DNA from: Carya illinoinensis
Lineage: Eukaryota; Streptophyta; Magnoliopsida; Fagales; Juglandaceae
Assembly (NCBI RefSeq): GCF_018687715.1
Contig: NC_056766.1
Coordinates: 41,015,433-41,079,432, forward strand
DNA length: 64,000 nt
Direction: 5' to 3'
A program made the position numbers and the translations under genes. This document shows positions 1 to 10,790 of this stretch, piece by piece. The first letter of the stretch is position 1. Every line of letters begins with the position of its first letter. The notes under the pieces were generated by a model. The model did no database searches. It was not told where the DNA came from and saw only the letters and a list, made by a program, of their open reading frames with translations.

Positions 1-1475
1 CCCATAAGCTTCTCCACATAGTTGAAGGCCTGTAACCCAACTTTGCATCTAGAAATTCCCATGCTTGAAATACTTGTCTCTCAATATCCTTGCAGCCAAA
101 GATTGTGGATTCACTAACACTCTCCAGCATTGCTTGGCCAAAAGAGCCTTATTGAAACTCTCAAACTCTCGGAATCCCAATCCACCACCATGTTTCCAAA
201 CCCCCATCTTGGTCTAGCTTCTCCATTGTATTTTACTATCCTTTTTCTTATAGCCCTACCAAAACTTTTCCATCTGTGCTGCTATCTCCTTACATAACTT
301 CTTTGGAAGCTTGAAAACACTCATATAATAAGTTGGGATGGAATGTATAACTGCCTTTAGCAATGCTTCCTTCCCTGAGGGAGACAAGAACTGATTTTTC
401 CAATTTTGAAGCTTCTTCCACACTTTGTCCTTGATGACTCTAAAAGAGTTATACTTTGATCTACCAACTGTAATTGGCAAACCCAAGTATTTTTCACAAC
501 AACTCTGTTGCTTGGCCCCCATCTCTCTTATGATTCCTTCCTTCACAGAGGCTTTGACTTTTGGACTAAAAAACACTGTGGTTTTATGTTTATTAAGGCT
601 CTGGCCTGATGCCGCTTCATAAGTCCCAAGAATATCCATTATCTTCCTCCATTCCACCCAACTAGCCTTCCCAAAAATGATGCAATCATCTACAAATAAC
701 AGATGGGTAACCCTTGAGCCTCCTCTAGCCACTGCCACACCTTTTAGTTCTGAACTACTTTCAGCCTTATTAAGCAAAGCACTTAGTCCTTCAGCACACA
801 AAAGGAATAAGTAAGGAGATAATGGATCTCCTTGTCTTAATTCTCTTGAAGGCACAATAGTCTCCCCTGGCTTGCCATTAACTAAAACAACATATGTGAC
901 AGATGATATGCACTTCATTATCCACCCAATCCACCTTTCACCGAAGCCCATCTTCCTCATTATTACCTCAAGATAGCACCATTCTACCCTATCATAGGCC
1001 TTAGAAATATCCAGTTTTAAAGCCATGCTCCCACCCTTACTTCTTTGCCTTAAATTCATAGAGTGAAGTACCTCATAGGCTGCAATCACATTATCTGAAA
1101 TTAATCTCCCTAGTATGAAGCCACTTTGGCTTCTAGAGATAATAGCATCCATTACTTTCTTTAATCTGTTGGAAAGTGTTTTGGCTATAAGCTTGTACAT
1201 CACATTGCACAAGCTTATTGGTCTAAAGTCATGGACAGTTTTTGGATCACTCACTTTGGGAATAAGGGGTATATAGGTATAGTTTAGAGCAGGATCCATC
1301 TCTCCTCCATTAAGAAACTGAAGCACAGCACTACACACATCATCACCAACAATATGCCAGAAGGATTGGAAGAAACAAGCTCCAAACCCATCTGGTCCTG
1401 GGGATTTTAGAGGTCCCATCATTTTCAAAGCATCTTCCACCTCCTCCCTCCTGAAAGCTTTTTCTAGAAATTGGA
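1..1475 (-). mobile_element. L1-type LINE fragment (truncated)
   Basis: Part of a non-LTR retrotransposon on the minus strand. Only the ORF2 region from the start of the reverse transcriptase domain to the post-RT region is present. The homology stops abruptly near 1475, as expected for 5' truncation of a LINE, and the element runs off the left edge. Below 255 the same reading frame still makes sense (a GGLGFREF motif followed by an ALLAKQCWR motif, typical of the plant LINE post-RT segment), but it is broken by several in-frame stops, so the copy is dead. No poly(A) or target duplication is visible because the 3' end lies outside the window. Confidence 0.9.
256..1440 (-). pseudogene. LINE reverse transcriptase domain (fragment)
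   Basis: A 394-codon open stretch encoding the fingers and palm of a plant L1-type reverse transcriptase. Visible motifs in order are SPGPDGFG, then FRPISLCNVMYKLIAK, SQSGFILGR, LDISKAYDRVEW, LRQGDPLSPYLFLLC, and the catalytic box FVDD (usually YADD or FADD in this family), followed by KYLGLP and the GKEALLKAV block. RT in LINEs copies the element RNA at a nicked chromosomal target. The frame extends upstream of the first Met (a KAFRREEVED block), so the ATG at 1440 is not a real start. The ORF ends at a TAG just after the FW motif, where functional copies continue with a second Trp, and further stops follow. It is therefore a pseudogene. Confidence 0.9.
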
Positions 1476-2035
1476 TCCAAATTTGAGATCCAAAAAGTGT
1501 CTCGAATCTCTCTCTATGTTTTTTACTTAGTAATTAAGTAAATTCTTTTTAATAATATTGTGATTTTTTTATTTTTAAAAAAATATTTTATAAAAAATTA
1601 AATAAAAAAATAAAAAATGACTTCATTCGGTTGGTATTCGGGCTACATTCCTTGGGATGTTGCAGTACCCTTTAAAATTAGAAATATTGTTGTTCTTTTT
1701 ATTTTTAATCTTTTCTAATCATATATGTTTCTAATTAAATGAATATCTTCAATGCATTACATCAAATTGCATTAAATGATAAAATTTAAATCAAAAATAA
1801 ATTTTTTCTAGATCAAAATTAAATTCATTTACTGCAAAAAATAAAGAAAAATATAGTTAAGATATAAATCTTAACTTTTAAGTGATTATTAATTTAATTA
1901 CCAATATATAAGATTAGAGAAGACAAAAATAAGAATAAATAATAATATTTCACTTAATTTGATTTATAATATGGTTTACAACATGAAATAGATTTTTTTA
2001 TTAAAAAAAATAAAGAGAAAAATTATTGGCCTCGA
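1476..2035. other. AT-rich spacer, no gene seen
   Basis: About 560 bp of AT-rich sequence between the LINE fragment and the copia gag remnant. I find no coding potential or RNA gene. A short more complex stretch near 1620-1675 with an A/T-rich neighbour resembles the stretch near 21970-22190 only loosely, and I could not establish terminal repeats for either. Confidence 0.5.
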
Positions 2036-3260
2036 CCAAGAAGATGCTACAAGTAAGAAATTTTTGACTGCAAAATTCTTCAATTATAATAGGGGTGAAA
2101 ACCGACCCCTTCGGCGCGGTTTTTGGGCAGAACCGCCGCCGACCGATGAAAGGGAAAACGGTGGACGGACCGACCGTAACCGGTCGACGGGGAGGAGAAC
2201 AACCGGCCGTATCGACTACGGCGGTTTTCTGGCGGTTTACGGTCGGTTCTCGGTTCCCCTCCGGCGGCGTCGTTCGTCTGAGAGAGTAGAGAGAGAGAGA
2301 GTTGCAGAGGAGAGAGAGAGGGTTAGAAACGCAGAAACGGAAAGGAGAAAGGAAGAAGACGATGGGTTATATCTAAACGGCGCCGTTTGGTTTAATACCA
2401 GACGACGCCGTTCTAATTTTTTTACTCACCTTATAGACAAAACGACACCGTTTGGTTTAATAACAAACGGCGTCGTTTAATCTTTGTGTAAAACACAGAC
2501 CTAAAAGTAAAACGACGCCGTTCTACTTAAACTTAAGTGGAACGGCGTCGTTTCATATTGATAAAAAAAAAAAGAGGAATATTACATCGGCCGGTTCAGC
2601 GGTTTGAGCCGGCCTCAAACCGCGACCGAACCGACGATAGGCGGTTTTGCTAAAACGTTGCCGCCCACCGACCGGTTCCTTGGTGGTTTCAGCCGGTTCC
2701 GGCCTCCGGCGGCCAGTCTGAGTCGGTCACGGCCGGTTTCCCGGTTTGTTGTACACCCCTAAATTATAATATGATAGATTCTAGGCATGTTGTTGAACAA
2801 TTCAGTGAGATTATGCATATTTTTTTTTATCAATTCTCTCAACATAACATGAAAATGGATGTCCATATTTGTTTCATCCATTATTGATAAACTTCCTCAA
2901 TCACGGAAAAACTATAAAAGAAGTTTGAAACATAGAAGGGAAGAAATGTCTCTAGAAGAGTTAGGCCAACATCTTTGTATATAAGAAGAAATAAGGCTTA
3001 TATACAATAATGAAGAGCATGACTATTTGACTTCCAACATGCACATGGTAGAGGAAAGAAAGACCCACCAACCCAAACAACCCAGTGAATTCGGATATGA
3101 AAACTGGAAGAGAAAGAATAATTTTGGAAGAAAACAAAGTCACTTCCAAAATGAAAATTAGAAGAATCTAGGAGTAAGTTGCTTATATTGTGGCAAACAA
3201 TGTCATTACAAAAGGGAATGTCGTTTTCTTAAAAAGAAACAACATGACTCTGGTTCTAAA
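2036..3260 (+). pseudogene. copia gag (interrupted by hAT-like element)
   Basis: Gag would package element RNA into virus-like particles. Left of the hAT-like insertion the frame reads a DQEDATSKKFLTAKFFNYN block. Right of it, from 2770, the text resumes with RHVVEQFSEI and then, through frame changes and stops, KLPQ, the REEMSLEELGQHL block and a zinc knuckle near 3180-3225 of the form C-x2-C-x4-H-x4-C (CLYCGKQCHYKREC). These blocks are in the usual copia order. There are several stops (one shortly after GQHLCI, one before the knuckle). The split around the 8-bp duplication AATTATAA shows that the gag was continuous before the DNA transposon landed. Confidence 0.75.
2090..2761. mobile_element. 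Non-autonomous hAT-like element (672 bp)
   Basis: Ends are TAGGGGTGAAAAC on the left and its imperfect inverted complement (GTTGTACACCCCTA) on the right, the usual hAT-type terminal sequence. An exact 8-bp direct repeat AATTATAA flanks it at 2082-2089 and 2762-2769, the hAT target-duplication length. The interior is GC-rich, unlike its neighbours, and has no transposase; the 138-codon open frame across it looks like chance in GC-rich, stop-poor DNA. Between 2375 and 2553 there are six copies of a 14-bp near-palindrome of the form AAACG(A/G)CG(C/T)CGTTT. The element sits inside copia gag, so it is younger than that copy. Confidence 0.85.
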
Positions 3261-3275
3261 GATAATTTTGAGGCT

Positions 3276-3665
3276 ATGATCTCTGAGACCGATACTCTTG
3301 AAGGAGATAACTCCTGGTGGATTGATTCAGGAGCAACGAGGCATGTCTATAAAGACAAGATTTTGTTCAAGAGGTATGAGCCAATAGAAGATATACATGT
3401 TCTATACATGAGGAACTTATCCACTGCCGTAGTTAAAGGCAAAGGGACAATAAAAATGGAGTTTACCTCCGGAAAAGTTCTTACTCTCAATGACATGTAT
3501 TATGTATCAGAAATTAGAAAGAATCTTATATCTGGTAGTCGTCTGAATAAGTTTGGGTTTAAATTGGTTTTTAGGTTAGATAAATTTGTAAGACCAAAAA
3601 GGGTAATTTCGTGTGGAAGAGATATTTAAGCGAAGGGATATTCAAACTTGTTATTAATAATTAAG
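3276..3665 (+). pseudogene. copia protease / pre-integrase region (fragment)
   Basis: Encodes the aspartic protease that would mature the copia polyprotein. The motif WWIDSGATRHV carries the catalytic Asp-Ser-Gly triad, and KGKGTIKMEF, LNDMYYVSEIRKNLISGSRL and FGFKLVF follow in the normal copia order. After DKFV a one-base shift moves the frame: the correct continuation (KKGNFVWKRY then SEGIFKL) lies in another frame and reaches a stop near 3664. The integrase that should follow is absent, so this is the left side of an internal deletion. Confidence 0.8.
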
Positions 3666-3889
3666 GTTTTGCTTAATTTACAACATTATTGTTTAGAACA
3701 CACGAATGCTAAAAATCTAGTTGATATGGATAATTTAGATTTTATTTATGAATATGCATGCAAACAAATAAAAAATGTGTGACTTCTATGTGATTTTTCT
3801 ATATATTGTTATGTTTATATAATGCCTTCAAAGAACCAAGCTATTTGGATAGTTGTACAAAGCATTTTATGATATTTGAGAAATATCAT

Positions 3890-4390
3890 AGATTATGGTA
3901 TTGAGTACAGCGGATTTCCTTCGGTTATAGAATGAGGTTTCCTTCGGTTATAGAAGGAATATAAATGCCACTTGGGAACTAAGCATGATGATCACAAATC
4001 AAACAGTGGGTGGATATTTACCCTTGGTGGAGGAGTAATCTCCTGAGATCAAAGAAGCAAGCATGCATAACTCAATGACTGAGTTTATAGCATTGGCTTC
4101 TTATAGCAAAGAGGCAAAGTGGCTAAGAAAATATTGATAGAGATATCGGATTTGGCCAAAATCAATACCACCAATATCTTTGCATTGTGACAATTAGGTT
4201 GTATTGTCACAGGCCTAAGCCATATTTATAATGGCAGTGGCAAGTCTACACATATGTTAAGGAAATTACTCACAGATGGAGTAATTACAACTGATTTTAC
4301 GAGATAATGCCAGAACTAGCACATCCATTAACTAAAGAACTTGCAAAAGAATTGATGTGGGACATTAAAGGGATGTGTTTAAAGCCAAAA
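3890..4390 (+). pseudogene. copia RNase H end of pol (fragment)
   Basis: Broken frames encode the end of copia pol: an SNSGWIFTLGGGVIS stretch, then QACITQSMTEFIALASYSKEA-like text and a final LAHPLTKELAKE block. This is the RNase H segment that normally closes copia polyproteins. Multiple stops and shifts are present. A 20-bp stretch around TTTCCTTCGGTTATAGAA is duplicated in tandem at about 3914-3955 just upstream. Confidence 0.65.
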
Positions 4391-4950
4391 CAATAAAATC
4401 AATAATAATGGAAACTCAACTCAACTCTTGAATATATCATGACTTGAGTTCAATGAATAAAGTACATTATATGCTCGTGGTTTGCAAGCACCATGTTATT
4501 AAATTAGTTTTTCAAACTAATTTACCATCCCAAGGTTTAAGTGCTTGGTACTGTAATGAAAAGGAGAGGCTGAGCAATAAGCTCTTAATAGACTTATAAC
4601 ATGGTTATGTTAAAGTGTTTTATTACGGGACACTTTTGATAAGTCTACCTATATGAGTGTCGGGGGTGGTGCCGCCTCCTATGCGAATTAGGCTTTGTCA
4701 CTAGAGCACTCATGAAACCAGGATATAGACACAAGGCCAATCCATGTGTCGACTTATATGAACTACCCAAAGACAATAAAATTTATATGTGAGATATATC
4801 CGGCTAATCGTATAGAATCGCTCGTTCAAAGCATGTCTACTATGCCATTTTGGTTAGCTTTGATGTATTTTCACTATGTGAAGGTTCAAGTCCAAAAGAG
4901 ACATTCATTTATGTATAAGTTTTCCTATTCTAACTAGGATGTATTTTGAA

Positions 4951-5080
4951 AAATGGTGGGGGATTGTTGGAAATATTTTCAAAATAATATATATTATATT
5001 TATCATTAATAATATTTTGGGATTTAGTTTTGGAAGTTATGAATTATTTTGGAAAGAGAGAATTAAAGGAAAGTTTATAA
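4951..5080 (+). repeat. copia polypurine tract and start of 3' LTR
   Basis: A purine run AAATGGTGGGGGAT at 4951-4964 is followed directly by TGTTGGAAAT, the common plant copia arrangement for plus-strand priming and the LTR start. The LTR cannot be followed beyond about 5080, where coding text of an unrelated copia copy begins. No partner LTR is present, so the right boundary is uncertain. Confidence 0.6.
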
Positions 5081-5082
5081 GC

Positions 5083-6175
5083 TATTGCTTATGGTTAACG
5101 GCATCTCTCTCATACAATTTTGGTCCAATGCTTTTCATACTGCAACTTATCTCATCAATTTTCTCCCCTCACCTTCCCTTCACAACAAATCATCGCATCT
5201 CCTTGTCTTTAACAAAGACCCAGATTACTCATTTCTCAAAGTTTTTGGGTCCGAATGCTAGCCCAATCTTCAGCCTTATAACAATCACAAAATCCATTTT
5301 CCCTCCCTCTCTTGTCTCTTTCTTGGATATAGTCTGATACACAAAGGATACAAGTGCTTACATGTTCCCACAAATTGGCTATATATATATCTCGAGAGAT
5401 GTCATTTTTAATGAGAATTCTTTTCCCTATTCTTCTCACTCACATTCGGGCTCTAGTCCATCTCAACAAACCCATACCATTTTGCCTATTTTCGTTCCTT
5501 CTGCCATGGGCCCAAATCCAACACATATTCTAAGCCCACTGTCTCTTCATTCCAGCCCCACTCTAGTCGGCCCCTCATCACCTTCTTCTTCTCAAACAGA
5601 CTCATCTGCTACCTCAACCCCGACGCACGCTAACCCTAACCCTCAAACAACTTCATCCTCTCACCCAGATTCATCTCCTCCACCAGATTTATCCTCTCAA
5701 CTAGTTTCGTCTACTCAAAACCCTCCCATACCACCACCTCCTCCTTCTCCTCCACCTCCTCCTTCACGCTCACCAATCATTACACGATCTAAAACCAATA
5801 ACTCTCGTCCGAAATCCTTCACCCATGGCCAAATCCCTTACCCAAAATCTCATCACTACCTTACTCTCACCATTGATGTCCCTAAAGAACCATCACCATA
5901 AAGCATTGCCTCACGATTTTCTGAGTGGCGTGACGCCATGAGCAGGGAGTTTCAAGCTCTTCTTTAGAGCAACACTTGGTCCCTTGTTCCCCCTCCCCTT
6001 TCCTCTAATGTTATTAGTTGTAGGTGGGTGTTATGAATTAAGTACAATGATGACGGCTCCATCGAAAGAAGTAAGGCAAGACTCGTCAGCAAGGGTTTCC
6101 ACCAGTAAGAAGGTGTCGACTATGCCGAGACATTCAGCTCGGTTGTCAAACAAGATCCTAAATCATTAATAAATT
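5083..6175 (+). pseudogene. copia polyprotein fragment (B): integrase C-terminus, linker, RT start
   Basis: A second copia copy, truncated at both ends. Read across several frame changes it gives the integrase C-terminal region (FWSNAFHTATYLINFLPSP, then DPDYSFLKVFGSEC, RPYN-like QPYNNHKIHF, FLGYS, HKGYKCL, YISRDVIF), then a long Pro/Ser/Thr-rich linker (about 5400-5800) ending in ITRSKTN, then the RT start (FSEWRDAMSREFQALL, NTWSLVP, DGSIERSKARLVSKGFHQ, VDYAETFS). One shift falls in a TA run near 5385, and stops at about 5255, 5899, 5965, 6034 and 6103 are scattered. The text ends near 6175 before a T-rich tract, with no LTR or tail. It is too degraded to be functional. Confidence 0.85.
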
Positions 6176-6285
6176 AACTAAAACAGTTCAATTTGTCTTC
6201 ATTTCTTTTTTCTTTTTTCTTTCTTTTTTTTTTTAACAAAAAACTGATTGGCAACTTTTTCGTGGCAATAATATCATGTAAGAGC

Positions 6286-7554
6286 TAGGGGTGAGATTTG
6301 GCCGATCCGAACCGGCTTTTTTGGGACCAGACCTGATCGGACCGAAATTAATGGACCGAACTCATTTGGTCCATTGAAATTTGGACCGGACCGGACTGGA
6401 CCGAGTGTAAAATAATAAAAAATATAATTATTTATATATTCATATATTATTTATATATAAATTAATTATATAATTATTAACTAATACTAATATTTATAAT
6501 TATATACTAATATTAATATTTATACTATTAATAATAGTCTAATAGTTTGATATAGACTATTGTAATATTGTTATACTAAATCACTATAAGTAATACTAAT
6601 ATATAGCTATATTAATAATCTACTATTAATATTTAATACTATTATATAGTTATACTAATCACTATAATTAATACTAATATATAACTATACAATATACTTG
6701 TACAGTTATCTTAATATATATATATTAATATATTTATCATAGTATACTATATGTGTGTATATATATATTAAATTATTTAATAGTTATAGTAAAAAAGTTA
6801 ATAGTGTGTTATTAGTTATAGTAAATAAGTTAATAACTATTACTATATACTAATAGACTAATAGTATTATATTTATACTAATATATATATATATATTAAT
6901 ATATATATATCGTAGTATACTATATGTATATATATTAAATTATTTAATAGTTATAAACTTATAGTAAATAAGTTAATAAACTATTACTATATACTAATAG
7001 ACTAATAATATTATAATTTGTTACTATATTACTATACTAATAGACTATTACTATATTATCAGTTATAATTATCACTATACTATAACTTATATAGTTATAC
7101 TAATCACTATAATTAATACTTATATAGTGATATTAAATTACTGATTCACCATAACTAATATTACTAATATATAGCTATATTAATAGTCTAATACTATTAT
7201 AGTTTATATAGTTGTACTAATCATAATAAGTTAATAACTAAATCACTATAAGTATAACTATATATTTAGTATGAATGTATTATTATATTCTTTAATGTAT
7301 AACTATAATATATAGTACTAATATATATTAATATATTAACATATTATAAGAGTTATAGTATAAATTATAATATAGAATTTATAATATACTAAATCACTAT
7401 AACAGTATAACTAATACTAATATATAGCTATGCTAATATTCTACTATTAATACTATTATATAGTTATACTAAGCACTATAATTAATACTAATATATAGGT
7501 ATACAGTATACTTATACAGTTTTACTAATACTATTAGTCTATTATATAGTCTAA
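6286..7554. mobile_element. hAT-like AT-filled element, left half
   Basis: Starts TAGGGGTGAGATTTGG at 6286, preceded by GTAAGAGC (6278-6285). About 110 bp of GGACCG-rich subterminal DNA is followed by over 1.1 kb of almost pure A/T built from variants of a TATAGTTATACTAATCACTA-like phrase. The matching right half lies at 20499-21563, ends CTCTCCCTTA and is followed by GTAAGAAC, a 7-of-8 match to the left flank. The two halves total about 2.33 kb. No transposase is visible. A CRM-like retrotransposon was inserted in the middle. Confidence 0.7.
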
Positions 7555-8341
7555 TGATGGGAAACAAGTGGAGATAGCCTTCAAGATCCTTTGCAAGTTC
7601 CAGATTGGCTAATTACAAGATTAAGAGCTGAGAAGATCAAGGAAGTAATGCAAGGATTGGTGTAAACCACTTGGGATGAAGTTAGGAAGAGCCAAACACT
7701 CAAGATGGGCTTGAAGGAAGGATAACCAGTTTTGATCTACTTGATACAAGTTGTGGAAGACATGACTTAGAGATAGGGCCTATTTTTGTTAAGGCTTTCA
7801 ATTTATTATTAGTTTAGAATAAATGGGCTTAAGGATGCTTAGCCCACATACGTCATATTTCTAATGAGTTAGGGTTTTTGGGTAGGCCTTGTATATTGGC
7901 CAAGGGTATATTTGAAAAGTTATTATTTTATGTGAACTAGGGTTTTAGAAGTGCTGTAGCTCGGCACTGTTCACGCTACAGTACCTGCAGTACTATTCAC
8001 TTAGAATTTTTGGGGATTGTTATTTAAATTACTTGTAGCCTCATTTGAGAAGATTAGACAATATTAAATTTTCATTGTGAGTTGAGTTTACTCCTCTTGT
8101 TCTTGATTGAACTTCTAAACTTATCAAAGGTAAATCACAACTTTTGTGCTGTTCTTCCTTGTAATATAGGTTCTTGAGACGGGTTCTTCAACGAGTCTAA
8201 ATTTTAATATAATCTAGGCTCTTGAAACGAGATCTCAATGGGTCTAGATTCTCTATTCATAGACTTGAGTTTGGCTTTCTTGGATTTGTTTTTCCAATAT
8301 TGTTGTTAGGTCTCAAAGCGAGTCGATTGAGGTTCACATCA
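7555..8341 (+). repeat. 5' LTR of CRM-like element
   Basis: 787-bp direct repeat matched by 19715-20498. It begins TGATGGGAAAC and ends CACATCA. The first 120 bp can be read in one frame as a C-terminal integrase tail (DPLQVPD, then ITRLRAEKIKEVMQGLV), the coding segment shared with the 3' LTR. As a 5' LTR it would carry the promoter; I cannot assign a convincing TATA box. Confidence 0.9.
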
Positions 8342-8343
8342 TT

Positions 8344-8361
8344 TGGTATCAGAGCCAGGTT
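8344..8361 (+). other. Primer binding site (initiator Met tRNA type)
   Basis: TGGTATCAGAGCCAGGTT begins two bases after the 5' LTR. It is the standard plant retrotransposon primer site complementary to the 3' end of initiator methionine tRNA, where minus-strand DNA synthesis would start. Confidence 0.9.
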
Positions 8362-9148
8362 TCCAATCAGGTCTGATTCTATCTTTTATTTATTTTATCG
8401 TTAATTCTAGGGTTTCATTGTTCTAGGGTTGCAAAAAAAAAAAGTGCAGAAATTCATTTTTCCCTAGGACTGCCAAATTACTCTATCATTTGGGTTTCAT
8501 GTTCATCATCATAGGGTGGCTAAATCCCTTGTTTGAGGGCTGCCAAAATTTGCACCATCTAGTGTTTGAAATTTCTAGGGTTTCATTGATTCTCTTCTAT
8601 TTCCTTGTCAATTTTTATGTGTTTGAATTCAATTGCTTGATTATCACAATTGAATATTTCTGTTTGTGGTTGAATTGTTGATAAAAGAAGAGAAAAGAAA
8701 AGAAAGGAAAAAAAAATTCAAATTTTTATTTTATTAATTGAGCCTTATCTTTGAAGGGGCTGAATACATCTTTCTAGTTGGTAACTTCTTTCGTAATTAC
8801 TCTTTCTATCGTATAAATTCCTTGAGTCTCGTGTCATTTTATTCCTTCCGTGTTTTCTCTTATACTTTGTTTCTTGGACCTAATTACTAGTTTGAACAAA
8901 ACAATGCTGTATTGTCTTGATTGAGTTCAATTAGTTCTTAAAGAACTTGAGTGAGAATACTCTTGAGGTAAAAGACAAGAGAGTGAGAGAGATCATTATC
9001 GAAAAAAAAGTCAATTAAGAGTGAAACATGAGTGGAGTGCCATTATTCGAGTGTAAACATGTAAGGGAGCGTGTGATGTCTTTTCCACTAACACTTTTTT
9101 TGTGCAGCACATACGATATCTCATAAAAGTGACACATCACCAAAGGGG

Positions 9149-10364
9149 ATGACAGATAACTCATTTGTGTTGCAGGCCATGCAACAACAGTTTGAGCGGT
9201 TAAACATGATGTTAGGGGAAGTGAGGGATATGATGGATCAACAAAATGAAGTAATTAGAAATTTGTATGGTGGGAGAGATAGCAGGAGATGTGAACCTAG
9301 AAGAGAACATGAGTATGAAGATGAAGGAGATGGTGAGGATGATGAAGACCTAATGTATGAAGTTGGGATGGGTAGGCATGAGGAGTTAGGCGTGAAAGAG
9401 GATTTAGGGGAAACCCACAGGGTCGTGATGGAGTAGATAGGGACATTGAGAGCATCAAAATGAAAATACCATCTTTTCAAGGTAGAACTGATCCTGAAGT
9501 TTATTTAGAGTGGGAGAAGAGATAGAGTTGATCTTTGATTGTCATAAATATTCAGAGGAGAAGAAAGTGAAGTTGGCAGTAATTGAGTTCACTGATTATG
9601 CTATTATTTTGTGGGATCAATTAGTGACTAATAGGAGGAGGAATTATAAGAGGCTTGTCGAGACATGGGGAGAGTTGAAAGCTCTCATGAGGCGGAGATG
9701 TGTACCTAGCCACTACTATAGGGACCTCTACCATAAATTACAAAATCTTACACAGGGGTCTAGGAGTGTGGAGGACTACCATAAGGAGATGGCGGTGGCT
9801 ATGATACAGGCGAATGTAGAGGAGGATAGGGAGGCCACTATGGCTAGATTTTTGTGTGGTTTGAATAGAGAGATAGCCAACGTGGTTGAGTTGCAACACT
9901 ATGTAGAAATAGAAGACATGGTGCGCATGGCTATGAAGGTGGAGAGGCAATTAAAGAGGAAATGGACATCAAGGTACACTTCGGTTTCTAGCACTCATTG
10001 GAAACCAAAGTAGGAGAAAGATGATCGAGCTGTAACAAAGGCAAAGACCGAACCACCTAAGGGAAAAGATGAAGGAACTAGCAACAAACCCAAGGTAGCA
10101 TCCCAACCTTCTAGAAATAGAGATATTAAATGCTTTAAGTGTTTGAGTTCAGGGCACATTGCTTCTCAATGTCCAAACAAACATGTGATGATTATGCGTG
10201 ACAATGGAGAGGTGATGACTGCAAGTGAGGATGATAGTGATGAAATGCCCGAGTTAGAGGATGCTAGTGATGCTGATGGAGTAGAATACCCCGTAACAAG
10301 TGAGTCCCTTGTTGCCAGGCGTGCTCTCAACACACAAATTAAGATGGATAATGTAGAGCAGTAG
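9149..10364 (+). pseudogene. gag of CRM-like element
   Basis: Starts at an ATG about 800 bp after the LTR. The N-terminus is rich in Gln, Met and acidic residues (to about 9436). A frame change leads to FQGRTDPEVYLEWEKR, another shift near 9520 to the capsid-like block (9525-10013) with YKRLVETWGELKALMRRR and SVEDYHKEM motifs, and a stop at 10013. In the same frame a basic linker and a zinc knuckle follow at about 10134-10190 (C-x2-C-x4-H-x4-C, reading CFKCLSSGHIASQC). An acidic tail ends at a TAG at 10364, which continues in frame into protease. At least two shifts and two stops make it non-functional. It would form the particle shell and bind RNA. Confidence 0.8.
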
Positions 10365-10790
10365 AGAGAGAACATTTTCCATACTAGATGCCACATCAAT
10401 AGCAAGGTATGTAGTATGATCATTGATGGGAGAAGTTGTACTAATGTTGCTAGCACTACATTAGTTGAGAAATTGAATTTACCTAACGTGAAACACCCTA
10501 GACCATATAAGTTGCAGTGGTTGAATGATTGTGGAGAGGTTAGGGTGGATAGACAAGTGTTAGTTATTTTTTCTATTGAGAAGTATCGGGATGAAGTGCT
10601 TTTTGATGTTGTGCCTATGCACACTGGCCATATCTTGTTGGGGAGGCTGTGACAGTACGATAGGAGAGTGATACATGATAGATTCAAAAACATGTACAAC
10701 TTTGTAAATGAGGGCAAAACAATCAAGCTTGCTCCTTTAACTCCAAGACAAGTCTATGAGGACCAATTGAAACTGAAAAGTGAGGTTGCA
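10365..10790 (+). pseudogene. protease domain of CRM-like element
   Basis: Retropepsin-type aspartic protease stretch. CSMIIDGRSCTNVAST contains the Asp-Gly pair where this family usually has Asp-Gly-Gly. It is followed by LQWLNDCGEVRVDRQVLV and the GHILLGR block, near which the flap/psi-loop glycine falls. A TGA at 10652 interrupts the normal GRPW(Q) motif, and the frame then continues with YDRRVIHD and PLTPRQVYED. The Gly-to-Arg change beside the catalytic Asp and the stop argue against activity. Confidence 0.75.

Larger units (their letters stand above)
2036..5080 (+). mobile_element. Ty1/copia retrotransposon remnant (A)
   Basis: Plus-strand copia element reduced to pieces. It holds gag (2036-2089 and 2770-3260, split by a hAT-like insertion), a protease and pre-integrase stretch (3276-3665), a short piece of the RNase H end of pol (about 3890-4390), a non-coding 3' region, a polypurine tract at 4951-4964 and the first roughly 110 bp of a 3' LTR beginning TGTTGGAAAT at 4965. 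The integrase core and most of RT are missing between about 3665 and 3890. The 3' LTR is cut off near 5080, where another copia polyprotein begins abruptly. No 5' LTR is visible. Confidence 0.75.

Noticed and set aside
1497..1680. Possible MITE
   Set aside because: A/T-rich with a more complex end, vaguely like 21970-22195, but no convincing inverted repeats or target duplication could be read.
2064..2480. 138-codon plus-strand open frame
   Set aside because: It starts in the copia gag and runs through the GC-rich hAT-like element; the sequence is Arg/Glu low complexity with no domain and is explained by lack of stops in GC-rich DNA.
8344..8361. tRNA-like sequence TGGTATCAGAGCC
   Set aside because: It is a primer binding site next to an LTR, not a tRNA gene; no cloverleaf surrounds it, and the same applies to 40932-40950 and 46408-46425.
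10166..10726. 186-codon minus-strand open frame
   Set aside because: Antisense to the gag tail and protease of the CRM-like element; no recognisable domain.
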